This document shows, one piece after another, positions 50,957 through 60,232 of a stretch of DNA of 64,000 nucleotides. The notes beneath the pieces are model-generated. The model had not been told where the DNA came from. It did no database searches and worked only from the letters and a program-made list of their open reading frames with translations. Numbering within the stretch: the stretch's first letter is position 1; every line of letters begins with the position of its first letter. This DNA comes from Mycobacterium kansasii ATCC 12478. GTDB lineage: Bacteria; Actinomycetota; Actinomycetes; Mycobacteriales; Mycobacteriaceae. Where the stretch lies: the NCBI RefSeq assembly GCF_000157895.3, contig NC_022663.1, positions 1 through 64,000 on the forward strand, in the 5' to 3' direction. The translations under genes and the position numbers were made by a program.

Positions 50957-52464
50957 CCGCAGTAGCTGATGCGCCACAGACCGAAATCGAGGGCGTCTCG
51001 TCGCCCCGATCCGTCGTCGTCGGCATCATGGCCGGTGTCGGCGTCCAGATCGGCGTGCTGCTGGATGCCAACGCCCCGGTGTCGGTGATGACCGAGCCGC
51101 TGTTGAAAGTGGTGAACAGTAGGCTCCGAGAGCTCGGTGAGCCTCCCCTGGAGGCCACCGGCCGCGGCAGGTGGGCGTTGTGCCTGGTCGATGGCTCGCC
51201 GTTGCGGGCCACTCAATCGTTGACCGAACAAGAGGTCTATGACGGCGACCGGCTGTGGATCCGTTTCATCCCGGACACCGAGAAGCGGTCGCAAGTCATC
51301 GAGCATATCTCCACAGCGGTTGCGTCCAATCTCAGCAAGCGATTCGCCTCGATCGACCCGGTTGTCGCCGTACAGGTCGGGGCGTCGATGGTGGCCATCG
51401 GCGTCGTTCTGGCATCAGGACTGCTCGGCTGGTGGAGGTGGCACCACAACACGTGGTTGACCACCATTTTCGCGTCAGTGGTCGCAGTACTGGTGTTGGC
51501 GGTGTCGATGCTGCTGTTGATGCGCGCCAAGACCGACGCGGATCGGCGCGTTGCCGACATCATGCTGATGAGCGGTCTCGCTCCACTGGCAGTGGCCGCC
51601 GCGGCGGCGCCTCCCGGTCCGGTCGGGTCACCGCAAGCGGTGCTGGGTTTCGGGGTGCTCTCAGTAGCCGCCACGTTGGCGCTGCGATTCACCGGTCGCC
51701 GGCTAGGGATCTACACCGCGGTCATCACCATCAGCGTGGTGGCGACGCTTGCGGGTCTGGCCCGGATGGTCGCCGCAGCCAGTGCGGTGACGTTGTTCAG
51801 TAGCACGGTGCTGGCCTGCGTCCTGCTCTATCACGCAGCTCCCGCGCTGTCGCGGCGGCTGGCCGGGATCCGGCTGCCGGTGTTCCCGTCCGCCACCAGC
51901 AGGTGGGTCTTCGAGGCCCGTCCCGACCTGCCCACCACGGTGGTGAGGTCCGGTGGTGGTCCGGCGACCCTCGAAGGGCCGGCGTCGGTACGCGATGTGG
52001 TGCTGCAAGCCGAACGCGCCCGGTCGTTCCTGAGCGGGCTGCTGGTGGGGCTCGGCGTGCTGATGGTGGTATGCCTGACCGCGCTGTGCAATCCGCACAC
52101 TGGACAACGGTGGCTGCCGCTGCTACTTGCCGGATTCACCGCCGGGTTCCTGCTGTTGCGCGGACGCTCGTACGTCGACCGATGGCAGGCGACCACCCTG
52201 GCCGGCACTGCCGTGATCATCGTCGCGGCTGTGCTAATCCGGTATGCAGTGGTGTTGGCCTCGCCGTTGTCCGTGTCGATCGCCGCGGCGATCCTGGTGC
52301 TGCTGCCGGCCGCCGGTCTGACAGCTGCGGCCGTCGTGCCCAACACGATCTACAGCCCGCTGTTCCGCAAGTTCGTGGAATGGATCGAATACCTGTGCTT
52401 GATGCCGATCTTCCCGCTGGCATTGTGGTTGATGAATGTTTATGCAGCGATCCGGTACCGGTAA
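50953..52464 (+). CDS. eccD5: ESX-5 membrane channel component EccD5
   Basis: 503 residues, as in Rv1795 (MTAVADAPQTEIEGVSSP). A cytoplasmic ubiquitin-like domain spans about 30-115 (VQIGVLLDANAPVSVMTEPLLKVVNSRL...GDRLWIRFIPD), then about eleven membrane helices, ending WIEYLCLMPIFPLALWLMNVYAAIRYR. It forms the membrane barrel of the ESX-5 complex. ATG 50953 overlaps the stop of the small upstream ORF. The 3' end overlaps mycP5 by 23 bases. Confidence 0.95.
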   Translation: MTAVADAPQTEIEGVSSPRSVVVGIMAGVGVQIGVLLDANAPVSVMTEPLLKVVNSRLRELGEPPLEATGRGRWALCLVDGSPLRATQSLTEQEVYDGDRLWIRFIPDTEKRSQVIEHISTAVASNLSKRFASIDPVVAVQVGASMVAIGVVLASGLLGWWRWHHNTWLTTIFASVVAVLVLAVSMLLLMRAKTDADRRVADIMLMSGLAPLAVAAAAAPPGPVGSPQAVLGFGVLSVAATLALRFTGRRLGIYTAVITISVVATLAGLARMVAAASAVTLFSSTVLACVLLYHAAPALSRRLAGIRLPVFPSATSRWVFEARPDLPTTVVRSGGGPATLEGPASVRDVVLQAERARSFLSGLLVGLGVLMVVCLTALCNPHTGQRWLPLLLAGFTAGFLLLRGRSYVDRWQATTLAGTAVIIVAAVLIRYAVVLASPLSVSIAAAILVLLPAAGLTAAAVVPNTIYSPLFRKFVEWIEYLCLMPIFPLALWLMNVYAAIRYR

Positions 52465-54202
52465 CGAAAGGTTGCGGCGTAGTCGCGGCCCAGCCGCGGC
52501 AGTCGCCGCAATCCTGCTTGCCTCGGGTGCGCTAGCCGGTTTGCCTCCGGCCCATGCGATTTCGCCGCCGACGATTGACCCGGCAGCGTTGCCACCTGAC
52601 GGTCCACCCGGACCCGTCGCCCCGATGAAGCAGAACTCCTACTGCACCGAAGTCGGAACGTTGCCCGGCACCGACTTCCGATTGCCGCCCAAGTACATGG
52701 AGATGCTCAACCTCACCGAGGCATGGCAGTTCGGCCGGGGCGAGGGGGTGAAAGTCGCCGTCATCGACACCGGCGTGACGCCGCACCCCAGGTTTCCGCA
52801 CTTGATTCCCGGCGGCGACTACGTGATGGCCGGCGGTGACGGCTTGTCGGACTGCGATGCTCACGGGACGATCGTGGCGTCGATGATCGGCGCGGCTCCG
52901 GCAAATGGGGCGGCGCCGCCTCCGGCGGTTCCACGCCGGCCCGTCACCATCCCCACCACGGAGAAGCCGCCACCACCGCAGACCGTGACGCTGTCACCGG
53001 TGCCGCCGCAGACCCAGACGATCACCGTGGTTCCGGCTCCACCGTCTGAGGAGGGGGCCCCGGGTGCCGCCCCGGCACCGGGTCCGGTGCCGCCGGCGGC
53101 CCCAGGTCAGGCTCCGGCCGGAACCCACGGTGGTGGAACGGTGACGATACCCAGCTACTCCGGCGGCCGGCGGGTGATCGGCATCGACAATCCGAGCGGC
53201 CCGCGTCCACTCGACCCGCCGCCCTCACCAGCGCCGCCGCCCGACGCGTTCAGTGGAATCGCCCCGGACGTCGAACTGATTGCCATCCGCCAATCGAGTC
53301 AGGCCTTCGGTCTCAAAGACCCGTACACCGGCGATGAAGATCCGCAGACGGCACAAAAGATAGACAATGTCCAGACCATGGCGCGAGCGATCGTGCATGC
53401 TGCCAATATGGGTGCTTCGGTGATCAACATCTCCGACGTGACATGCATGAGCGCCCGCAATGTGATCGATCAACGGGTGTTGGGTGCGGCGGTCCACTAC
53501 GCGGCGGTCGACAAGAACGTGGTCATCGTGGCCGCGGCCGGCGACAGCAGCAAGAAGGATTGCAAACAGAACCCGGTTTTCGATCCGTTGCAGCCCAGCG
53601 ATCCCCGTGACTGGAACGCGGTCACCACGGTAGTCACCCCGTCGTGGTTCAGCGACTACGTCCTGACGGTCGGCGCCGTCGATGCAAATGGTCAGCCGAT
53701 GAGTCAAATGAGCATCGCCGGGCCCTGGGTCTCGATTGCCGCGCCGGGGACAGACGTTGTCGGCCTTTCGCCTCGAGACGACGGCTTGATCAACGCGATC
53801 GACGGCCCCGACAACACGTTGCTGGTTCCGGCCGGCACCAGTTTCTCCGCCGCGATCGTGTCCGGGGTAGTGGCCCTGGTCCGGGCGAAGTACCCCGAAC
53901 TGTCGGCCTACCAGGTCAAGAACCGATTGATTCACACCGCCAGGCCGCCCGCTCGCGGCGTGGACAACCAGGTCGGCTACGGTGTGGTGGATCCGGTGGC
54001 GGCCCTGACCTGGGATGTGCCAGAAGGGCCGGTCCAGCCGCCGAAGCAACTGTCAGCGCCACTGGCGCTGCCGAAACCACCCACCGAACGCAATATGGTT
54101 CCGGTTTGGGTGGCTGCCGGGGGATTGACCGGGGCACTACTGATAGGCGGTGCGGTGTTCGGTACGGCGACATTGATGCGACGATCACGGAAGCAGCGAT
54201 GA
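52442..54202 (+). CDS. mycP5: Mycosin-5 membrane-anchored subtilisin-like protease
   Basis: 586 residues from ATG 52442 (MQRSGTGNERL, matching Rv1796); an ATG six bases earlier is in frame. Signal peptide through GLPPAHA. Catalytic triad D109 (AVIDTGV), H141 (CDAHGT) and S467 (AGTSFSAA). A long proline-rich loop at about 155-260 is specific to MycP5. C-terminal membrane anchor WVAAGGLTGALLIGGAVFGTATLM and a basic tail RRSRKQR. It caps the periplasmic face of the ESX-5 complex and stabilises it. The stop overlaps the eccE5 start (ATGA). Confidence 0.95.
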   Translation: MQRSGTGNERLRRSRGPAAAVAAILLASGALAGLPPAHAISPPTIDPAALPPDGPPGPVAPMKQNSYCTEVGTLPGTDFRLPPKYMEMLNLTEAWQFGRGEGVKVAVIDTGVTPHPRFPHLIPGGDYVMAGGDGLSDCDAHGTIVASMIGAAPANGAAPPPAVPRRPVTIPTTEKPPPPQTVTLSPVPPQTQTITVVPAPPSEEGAPGAAPAPGPVPPAAPGQAPAGTHGGGTVTIPSYSGGRRVIGIDNPSGPRPLDPPPSPAPPPDAFSGIAPDVELIAIRQSSQAFGLKDPYTGDEDPQTAQKIDNVQTMARAIVHAANMGASVINISDVTCMSARNVIDQRVLGAAVHYAAVDKNVVIVAAAGDSSKKDCKQNPVFDPLQPSDPRDWNAVTTVVTPSWFSDYVLTVGAVDANGQPMSQMSIAGPWVSIAAPGTDVVGLSPRDDGLINAIDGPDNTLLVPAGTSFSAAIVSGVVALVRAKYPELSAYQVKNRLIHTARPPARGVDNQVGYGVVDPVAALTWDVPEGPVQPPKQLSAPLALPKPPTERNMVPVWVAAGGLTGALLIGGAVFGTATLMRRSRKQR

Positions 54203-55410
54203 AGGCTCAGCATAGGTTTGGGTTGGCTTTATCGTGGCCGCGGTTGACGACCGTGTTCTTGGCGGACGTGGTCATACTCGTGGTCGCAAGCCACGGCCCG
54301 GACTCGTGGCAAGGCGAGTACCGCGTCGCATGGTGGGTCGGGGTGGGCCTTGCGGTGGTGCTGACACTATTGTCGATCGTTACCTATCACGGGATCACCG
54401 TGACCTCAGGTATCGCCACCTGGGTGTGGGATTGGTCTGCCGATCCGGGTACGGCACTGGGCGCAGGATGTACGCCGGCCGTCGATCACCAACGCCACTT
54501 CGGACGTGACACCGTCGGAGTGCGTGAATATCAGGGCCAGTTGGTCACGGTGATCGAGGTCGACGGTGGTGAAGGCGACCAGCCTGGCCGACATCGTCAT
54601 CGGACCGCGCAGTCGGCCGTATTGCCGGTGGGCGCAGTTGCTGAAAACTTGCGACAGTTCGACATCCAACTCGAGGGCATCGACATCGTGTCGGTGGAAG
54701 TGCGCGGCGGCGCCGAGGCCGCCAAAGCGTCGGCTTCTTTGGACGAGTGGGGTCCCGAGGAGTGGGGAGTGGTGGGGGACAAACCCGCCGCCAACCGGCG
54801 CCGTACCTGGTTGGTGTTGCGGATGGATCCGCAGCGCAACGTGGCCGCGGTCGCCTCCCGCGATTCGTTGGCCTCGACGTTGGTTGCGGCCACCGAGCGG
54901 CTGGTTCAGGATCTGGACGGTCAAACCTGCGCGGCGCGGCCGCTGACCGCTGATGAGTTGGCCGAGGTTGACAGCGCGGTTCTGGCTGATTTGGAGCCAA
55001 CCTGGAGCCGGCCGGGTTGGCGTCATCTCAAGCATTTCAACGGATTTGTCACCAGCTTCTGGGTGACGCCGTCAGATATCAGTTCCGAGACGCTGGACCA
55101 CCTGTGGTTGCCTGACACCCCGGAAGTGGGCTCCACGGTGATCACGGTACGGCTGACCATGCGAGCCGGTCGGCCGCAGATGTCGGCGTGGGTTCGCTAT
55201 CACAGCGATTCACGTCTGCCCAAGGAGCTCACGTCGGGGCTCAACCGCCTCACCGGCCGTCAGTTGGCGGCCGTGCGCGCGAGCCTGCCGGTGCCGGGGA
55301 AACGTTCCCGACTGGTCGTACCCGGTCGCGAACTGCGTGACTACGACGAGCTTGAACTGCCTGTGGATCAAGTACAGGAGCACGCAACAAGCTCGTCCGC
55401 AGGGCAATGA
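54199..55410 (+). CDS. eccE5: ESX-5 component EccE5
   Basis: 403 residues (Rv1797 about 406). Two N-terminal membrane helices at about 15-32 and 43-63, then a cytoplasmic domain (VGVREYQGQLVTVIEVDGG, RQFDIQLEGIDIVSVEVRGGAEAA, GPEEWGVVGDKPAANRRRTWLVLRMDP). It occupies the outer edge of the hexameric membrane complex. Start ATG 54199 overlaps the mycP5 stop; its own stop overlaps the eccA5 start, so the three are translationally linked. Confidence 0.93.
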   Translation: MKAQHRFGLALSWPRLTTVFLADVVILVVASHGPDSWQGEYRVAWWVGVGLAVVLTLLSIVTYHGITVTSGIATWVWDWSADPGTALGAGCTPAVDHQRHFGRDTVGVREYQGQLVTVIEVDGGEGDQPGRHRHRTAQSAVLPVGAVAENLRQFDIQLEGIDIVSVEVRGGAEAAKASASLDEWGPEEWGVVGDKPAANRRRTWLVLRMDPQRNVAAVASRDSLASTLVAATERLVQDLDGQTCAARPLTADELAEVDSAVLADLEPTWSRPGWRHLKHFNGFVTSFWVTPSDISSETLDHLWLPDTPEVGSTVITVRLTMRAGRPQMSAWVRYHSDSRLPKELTSGLNRLTGRQLAAVRASLPVPGKRSRLVVPGRELRDYDELELPVDQVQEHATSSSAGQ

Positions 55411-57242
55411 CTCGCCCGCAGTCAACCGCTGAAGATGCCCGCAACGCCCTGGTCGCCGGACTGCTCGCCTCTGGAATCTCGGTCAATAGCCTCCAGCCCA
55501 GCCACAACCCACAAGTGGCGGCGCAAATGTTTGCCACCGCCACCAAACTGGATCCCGGCATGTGCGATGCTTGGCTGGCCCGGATCCTCGCCGGCGACCA
55601 GAGCATCGAGGTGCTCGCCGGCGCCTGGGCGGCGGTCAGGACATTCGGTTGGGAGACCCGCCGTCTCGGCGTGACGGACCTGCAGTTCCGTCCCGAGGTC
55701 TCCGACGGGTTGTTTCTGCGGCTGGCCGTCACCAGCGTTGATTCGCTGGCATGCGCATACGCCGCGGTCCTCGCCGAGAACAGGCGCTACCAGGAGGCGG
55801 CCGAACTACTCGACGCCACGGACCCCCGCCATCCTTTCGACTCCGAGCTGGTCAGCTATGTGCGGGGCGTGCTCTACTTCCGCACCAAACGCTGGCCCGA
55901 CGTGCTCAACCAGTTTCCCGAGGCAACGCCATGGCGTCACCCGGAACTGAAGGCCGCCGGCGCGGCGATGGCTACCACCGCGCTGGCGTCACTGGGCGTC
56001 TTCGAGGAGGCGTTCCGCAGAGCGCAAGAAGCCATCGAAGGGGACCGGGTGCCCGGTGCGGCCAACATTGCGCTCTACACGCAGGGCATGTGCTTGCGGC
56101 ATGTCGGCCGCGAGGAGGAAGCCGTTGAACTGTTGCGCCGGGTGTATTCCCGCGACCCCAAATTCACCCCGGCTCGCGAGGCTCTGGACAATCCCAACTT
56201 CCGGCTGGTACTGACCGATCCGGAAACGATTGAGGCGCGCAAAGATCCGTGGGATCCGGACAGTGCGCCGACCCGCGCCCAAACTGAGGCTGCTCGCCAT
56301 GCCGAGATGGCCGCGAAGTACTTGGCGGAAGGGGACGCCGAGCTGAATGCGATGCTCGGCATGGAAAAGGCCAAGAAGGAAATCAAACTCATCAAGGCGA
56401 CGACCAAGGTGAACTTGGCGCGGGCCAAGATGGGGCTTCCCGTCCCGGTGACATCGCGTCACACCTTGCTACTGGGGCCGCCGGGTACTGGAAAGACGTC
56501 GGTGGCAAGGGCATTCACCAAGCAGCTCTGCGGGTTGACGGTATTGCGCAAGCCGCTGGTGGTGGAGACCAGTCGCACCAAGTTGTTGGGCCGATACATG
56601 GCCGATGCCGAGAAGAACACCGAAGAAATGCTCGAGGGCGCGCTGGGCGGCGCGGTTTTTTTCGACGAGATGCACACTCTGCACGAGCGCGGCTATTCCC
56701 AGGGCGACCCCTACGGCAACGCGATCATCAACACCTTGCTGATTTACATGGAGAACCACCGCGACGAGCTCGTCGTCTTCGGCGCCGGTTACGCCAAGGC
56801 GATGGAAAAGATGCTCGAAGTGAATCAAGGTCTGCGACGGCGGTTTTCGACCGTGATCGAGTTCTTCAGCTATACCCCGCAAGAATTGATCGCGCTGACC
56901 CGGTTGATGGGCCGGGAGAATGAAGACGTCATCACCGACGCGGCAGCCCAGGTGTTACTGCCGTCGTACACCAAGTTCTACAACGACCAGACCTACTCCG
57001 AGGACGGCGATCTGATCCGGGGCATCGACATGCTCGGCAACGCCGGCTTCGTGCGCAATGTCGTCGAGAAAGCCCGCGACCACCGTAGTTTCCGCCTGGA
57101 CGACGCAGATCTGGACGCCGTACTGAACAGCGATCTGACGGATTTCAGCGAGGACCAGCTGCTTCGATTCAAGGAGCTCACCCGCGAGGACCTTGCCGAA
57201 GGCCTCAGCGCTGCAGTGGCGGAGAAGAAGACCACGACTTAG
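55407..57242 (+). CDS. eccA5: ESX-5 cytosolic AAA+ ATPase EccA5
   Basis: 611 residues (Rv1798 610). N-terminal TPR-like helical domain to about residue 280 (NALVAGLLASGISVNSLQPSHNPQVAAQMF...), then a CbxX/CfqX-type AAA+ domain: Walker A GPPGTGKT at 357-364, Walker B AVFFDEMHTL, sensor region GAGYAKAMEKM. It is thought to recycle EspG chaperones from PE-PPE dimers before export. ATG 55407 overlaps the eccE5 stop. The stop codon lies inside a tandem repeat, and a hairpin follows. Confidence 0.95.
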   Translation: MTRPQSTAEDARNALVAGLLASGISVNSLQPSHNPQVAAQMFATATKLDPGMCDAWLARILAGDQSIEVLAGAWAAVRTFGWETRRLGVTDLQFRPEVSDGLFLRLAVTSVDSLACAYAAVLAENRRYQEAAELLDATDPRHPFDSELVSYVRGVLYFRTKRWPDVLNQFPEATPWRHPELKAAGAAMATTALASLGVFEEAFRRAQEAIEGDRVPGAANIALYTQGMCLRHVGREEEAVELLRRVYSRDPKFTPAREALDNPNFRLVLTDPETIEARKDPWDPDSAPTRAQTEAARHAEMAAKYLAEGDAELNAMLGMEKAKKEIKLIKATTKVNLARAKMGLPVPVTSRHTLLLGPPGTGKTSVARAFTKQLCGLTVLRKPLVVETSRTKLLGRYMADAEKNTEEMLEGALGGAVFFDEMHTLHERGYSQGDPYGNAIINTLLIYMENHRDELVVFGAGYAKAMEKMLEVNQGLRRRFSTVIEFFSYTPQELIALTRLMGRENEDVITDAAAQVLLPSYTKFYNDQTYSEDGDLIRGIDMLGNAGFVRNVVEKARDHRSFRLDDADLDAVLNSDLTDFSEDQLLRFKELTREDLAEGLSAAVAEKKTTT

Positions 57243-57267
57243 CCCTGGACTTAGCCCTGACTTAGCC
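57236..57267 (+). repeat. GACTTAGCCCT tandem repeat at the eccA5 stop
   Basis: GACTTAGCCCTG, GACTTAGCCCT, GACTTAGCC in direct succession. The TAG of the first copy is the eccA5 stop codon. Confidence 0.7.
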
Positions 57268-57287
57268 GAGACGTAGCCGCCGTCTCG
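57267..57287 (+). terminator. Hairpin ending the ESX-5 operon
   Basis: CGAGACG (57267-57273) and CGTCTCG (57281-57287), a 7-base perfect stem with a 7-base loop, 25 bases after eccA5. Candidate terminator; no U-tract. Confidence 0.45.
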
Positions 57288-57546
57288 TTGGCCGGCAGCA
57301 GCTAACCTTGCGCCTTGAACGCTAGCGCACCGTGCCACGGTCGTAACCGGGTCCCCGTACGGGAAACCTCGACCTGTCTGCTGAGTCATCCCGCAGTGGA
57401 ACAAAGACGGTGACCTACTGCTCGCGGTACCCCTGAAGCACCGGAGTACCCGGTGTGAGCTTGCGTTTCCCTAGCGGAAAAGGACATTGACCCACACCGC
57501 AGATAAGGGATTCCAGATTTTGCCGGTGCTACCCCTATGGGTTAGG

Positions 57547-57735
57547 CCCAACTAGCTTCAGGCGCGGCTGTGGGCGGATACGCTGTGTGGTGCTAAAAGC
57601 TCGGACGACCGGGGTGGCGCTCCTGGCAAATTTCGCGAGGGTGACTTCATCCGGGATATTGCAACCCCGTGGCACCCCGATGTGCCCCGATCGTGACAGG
57701 AGGTGCGCCGAACGGACCCGACCAAGAGCGTGCCC
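57547..57735 (+). repeat. Duplicated PPE leader, copy A
   Basis: GGCCCAACTAGCTTCAGGC ... GCGGATACGCTGTGTGGTGC at 57547-57595 matches copy B at about 59882-59935 (CGGATACGCCGTGTGGTGCC). The similarity continues more weakly to the GAGGTG ribosome-type element. It lies in the 57288-57921 gap, which otherwise contains a 38-codon frame at 57737-57853 (MKVMTTHPDLVTAL...) that may be another PE-start relic. Confidence 0.55.
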
Positions 57736-57921
57736 CATGAAAGTTATGACCACTCATCCCGATCTGGTCACGGCGCTTTGTCCGCCGTCTGAATCGGCTG
57801 GCGCCGAGTACCCCGGCCGCGCGCTACGTAACACACGTACGTGCTCTCGGTAACACCCCGACACCACCCACAGCGGCGAGGCTCCGTAGCCGGGTTGGAC
57901 GATCCCAAGAGGAGAAGTCCG

Positions 57922-58134
57922 ATGTATTTGCTTAGGACACAACCGGAATCGCTGCACGCAGCCGGCGGCGACGTAACCGCGGTGACCACAACGCGATTCG
58001 CTGCCCACGGGCAACGAGCAGTCGTGCACGCTGCCGCTGGTCAGATATCGCGCACGGCCGCCACGCCGAAGGACGTTGGTTGCCCCACCACTGCCGAAGC
58101 CGCCGACGCGGCCACCGAAGCCCTAGTCGGATAA
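57922..58134 (+). CDS. Internally deleted PE-like protein (70 aa)
   Basis: 70 residues from ATG 57922, after AAGAGGAGAAGTCC. The start YLLRTQPESLHAAGGD matches a PE N-terminus. It then jumps to DVTAVTTTRFAAHGQ, matching EVSALTAAQFAAHAQ of PE19, and ends PTTAEAADAATEALVG, like the PE tail. About 28 residues of the first helix and turn are missing. The YxxxD/E signal is not visible. It is 14 bases upstream of a PPE gene, the normal PE spacing. Either a decayed partner or a short functional PE-like protein; the intact ribosome site leaves both open. Confidence 0.55.
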   Translation: MYLLRTQPESLHAAGGDVTAVTTTRFAAHGQRAVVHAAAGQISRTAATPKDVGCPTTAEAADAATEALVG

Positions 58135-58148
58135 GGGAGGTGAGGGCG

Positions 58149-59405
58149 ATGGATTTCGGAGCGCTTCCACCGGAAGTCAATTCGCTGCGTATGTATTCGG
58201 GACCAGGATCGGCGCCGCTGCTGGCTGCGGTGGCGGCCTGGGATGGGCTGGCAGCGGAACTGCGTTCGACGGCAGCCTCATACGACGCGGTGATCTCGGA
58301 GCTGACCGGCGAAGGCTGGCTGGGTCCCGCATCGGCATCGATGGCGGCCGCGGTCGCCCCGTACATGGGGTGGATGAGCATCACGGGCGTCCAGGCCGAG
58401 CAGACTGCCGCTCAGGCAGCAGCGGCGGCGGGTGCATTCGAGGCCGCTTTTGCGATGACGGTGCCGCCGGCTGTGGTCGCGGCTAACCGCGCTCGGTTGA
58501 TGATGCTGGTCGCCACCAATATCTTCGGCCAGAACACGCCGGCGATCGCGGCGACCGAGGCCGAGTACGGCGAGATGTGGGCTCAGGATGCGGCGGCGAT
58601 GTATGGCTACGCGGCCGGCGCCGCGGCGGCCTCGGCGCTGACACCGTTTACCGAGCCGGCGCAGACCACGAACCCAGCTGGGCCGGCGGGCCAGGCAGCA
58701 GCCGTCGCTCAAGCCGCCGGTAGCGCGGCGGGCACACTGACACAGTCCGAGCTTCCGCAATTGATGTCGGTAGTGCCGTCTGCGCTCCAAGGACTCGCGT
58801 CGCCGGCAGCGGCCCTGTCCGAAGCTGCAGCTGCGAATCCCGCGGCTGCCCTTCCGGTGCCGGGTGGCATCCTTGCCGATATCCTCAATTTCCTGGATGG
58901 CAACGACGGCAACCCCTATGGGATCTTCCTCAACTCCTCGCTGGTCAACGGCTTCACTTCAGCCGGGTACGTAAGTCCGGACCTGATCACCCCGGCAATT
59001 ACCGGGGCGATGGCAGACCTCAACTCGTTGCAGGCCGGCGGGCTGCCGGTTATCTCGCCACCCGACAGCGGCCATTTCAACTTCCCCGCATTGGCCTCGA
59101 CGTCGGCCCCGGCGCCGGCGCCGGCGGGTGTGAGCAGCGTTGTGACCGGGCTCAATCGGGCGGCGTTCGTCGGCCGATTGTCGGTGCCGGAGAGCTGGAC
59201 GGCTGCCACCCAGGTGGTGAACCACGCCGGTGCCGCGGCCCCGGGCGGTGGTTGGACCAGCTCCGCCACTGTTCCAGACGCAGCAGCCGGTACACCTGGC
59301 GTGCCGGGGATGCCCGCCCCGGGAGTGTACGGACACAGCTTCGGCAGCGGTCCTCGGTACGGGTTCAGGCCGACGATCATGTCCCGGCCCCCTGCCGCGG
59401 GCTGA
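58149..59405 (+). CDS. PPE-SVP family protein
   Basis: 418 residues from ATG 58149, GGGAGGTGAGGGCG upstream. PPE domain MDFGALPPEVNSLRMYSGPGSAPLL ... NIFGQNTPAIAATEAEYGEMWAQD; variable middle with GNPYGIFLNSSLVNGFTSAGYV; SVP motif GRLSVPESW; terminal GPRYGFRPTIMSRPPAAG. First gene after the ESX-5 core, where H37Rv has lppT and PPE28; lppT is absent here. Its own PE neighbour is the shortened 70-residue ORF, so it may use PE18 or PE19. Confidence 0.92.
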   Translation: MDFGALPPEVNSLRMYSGPGSAPLLAAVAAWDGLAAELRSTAASYDAVISELTGEGWLGPASASMAAAVAPYMGWMSITGVQAEQTAAQAAAAAGAFEAAFAMTVPPAVVAANRARLMMLVATNIFGQNTPAIAATEAEYGEMWAQDAAAMYGYAAGAAAASALTPFTEPAQTTNPAGPAGQAAAVAQAAGSAAGTLTQSELPQLMSVVPSALQGLASPAAALSEAAAANPAAALPVPGGILADILNFLDGNDGNPYGIFLNSSLVNGFTSAGYVSPDLITPAITGAMADLNSLQAGGLPVISPPDSGHFNFPALASTSAPAPAPAGVSSVVTGLNRAAFVGRLSVPESWTAATQVVNHAGAAAPGGGWTSSATVPDAAAGTPGVPGMPAPGVYGHSFGSGPRYGFRPTIMSRPPAAG

Positions 59406-60232
59406 CGACGAGGCCGATGTTCGTGGTGAAGTTCGCGGGCAGGCACCCCCAAGGTGCCGGCCGATCCACACGGCTCCGGTGCCGTTGTCCCGCAACGAGA
59501 TCCGGATCATGGCTCGGGCAGTTTGTCCTGCTCGTCATCGCCGGCCTTGGCGCCAGGACATCGCGGGCGCACCCCTGGATGTCCCGGGATACTGTGTCGC
59601 ACAGGCGGTTTGCGACCCGACGTTGGTACGGCCGGCTTGACCGGCCACCAAATATGCGTGATTTGCCATACCGCCACCCGACACGACGAATTGTTGCCGC
59701 CTGTTTACCAGCTGGGTATTGCCGTTATCGGCGGGTTGGGTTGACTCCCACCGCCACAAGTGTCACGATTGCCCTTGCATGCACCTCGCTAGGTGAGGCG
59801 TCTGCACGGACACAGGCCACTGACCTCGAACGTCGAAAGACGCCCAGGGTCAGGACAGCTCTTCCCGGCTTAAGGGTTGAGCCCAAGTGGCTTCCGGCTT
59901 TGGCTAGCCGGATACGCCGTGTGGTGCCAAAGCTCTGACGAGAGGGGTGCCGCGCCCAGTTGTTCCGCTGGGCTCACACCTCGCGTGCCGTCTGCCTGGC
60001 ATCCCCGTGTGCCCTGGCCCTGAGGAGGTGAGAGCGAGATGAGTCCCGGCGATAGTCCCTATCCGAGTCCGACGAGCATTTCGTTCCGATCCGACCCAGA
60101 CGCCTTTTTCGCCTTCTGAACGGGTTCGCCTGATTCTCTACGTTGCGCGCCTCCGCATTTCGGAGACGTGACGATAGAGCGCGCGAAAAGCACCATCGAT
60201 CCGGGTTGGGTCTTTCGTCCTGGAGAAGTTCG
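59406..60232. other. PPE-PPE intergenic region with leader copy B
   Basis: About 830 bases. It contains leader copy B (59882-60038) and a 26-codon ORF at 60039-60119 (MSPGDSPYPSPTS...) preceded by GAGGAGGTGAGAGCGAG, the same form of site that precedes the PPE genes. No larger gene is supported. The small ORF might be a leader peptide or a PE start overwritten by mutation. Confidence 0.4.
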
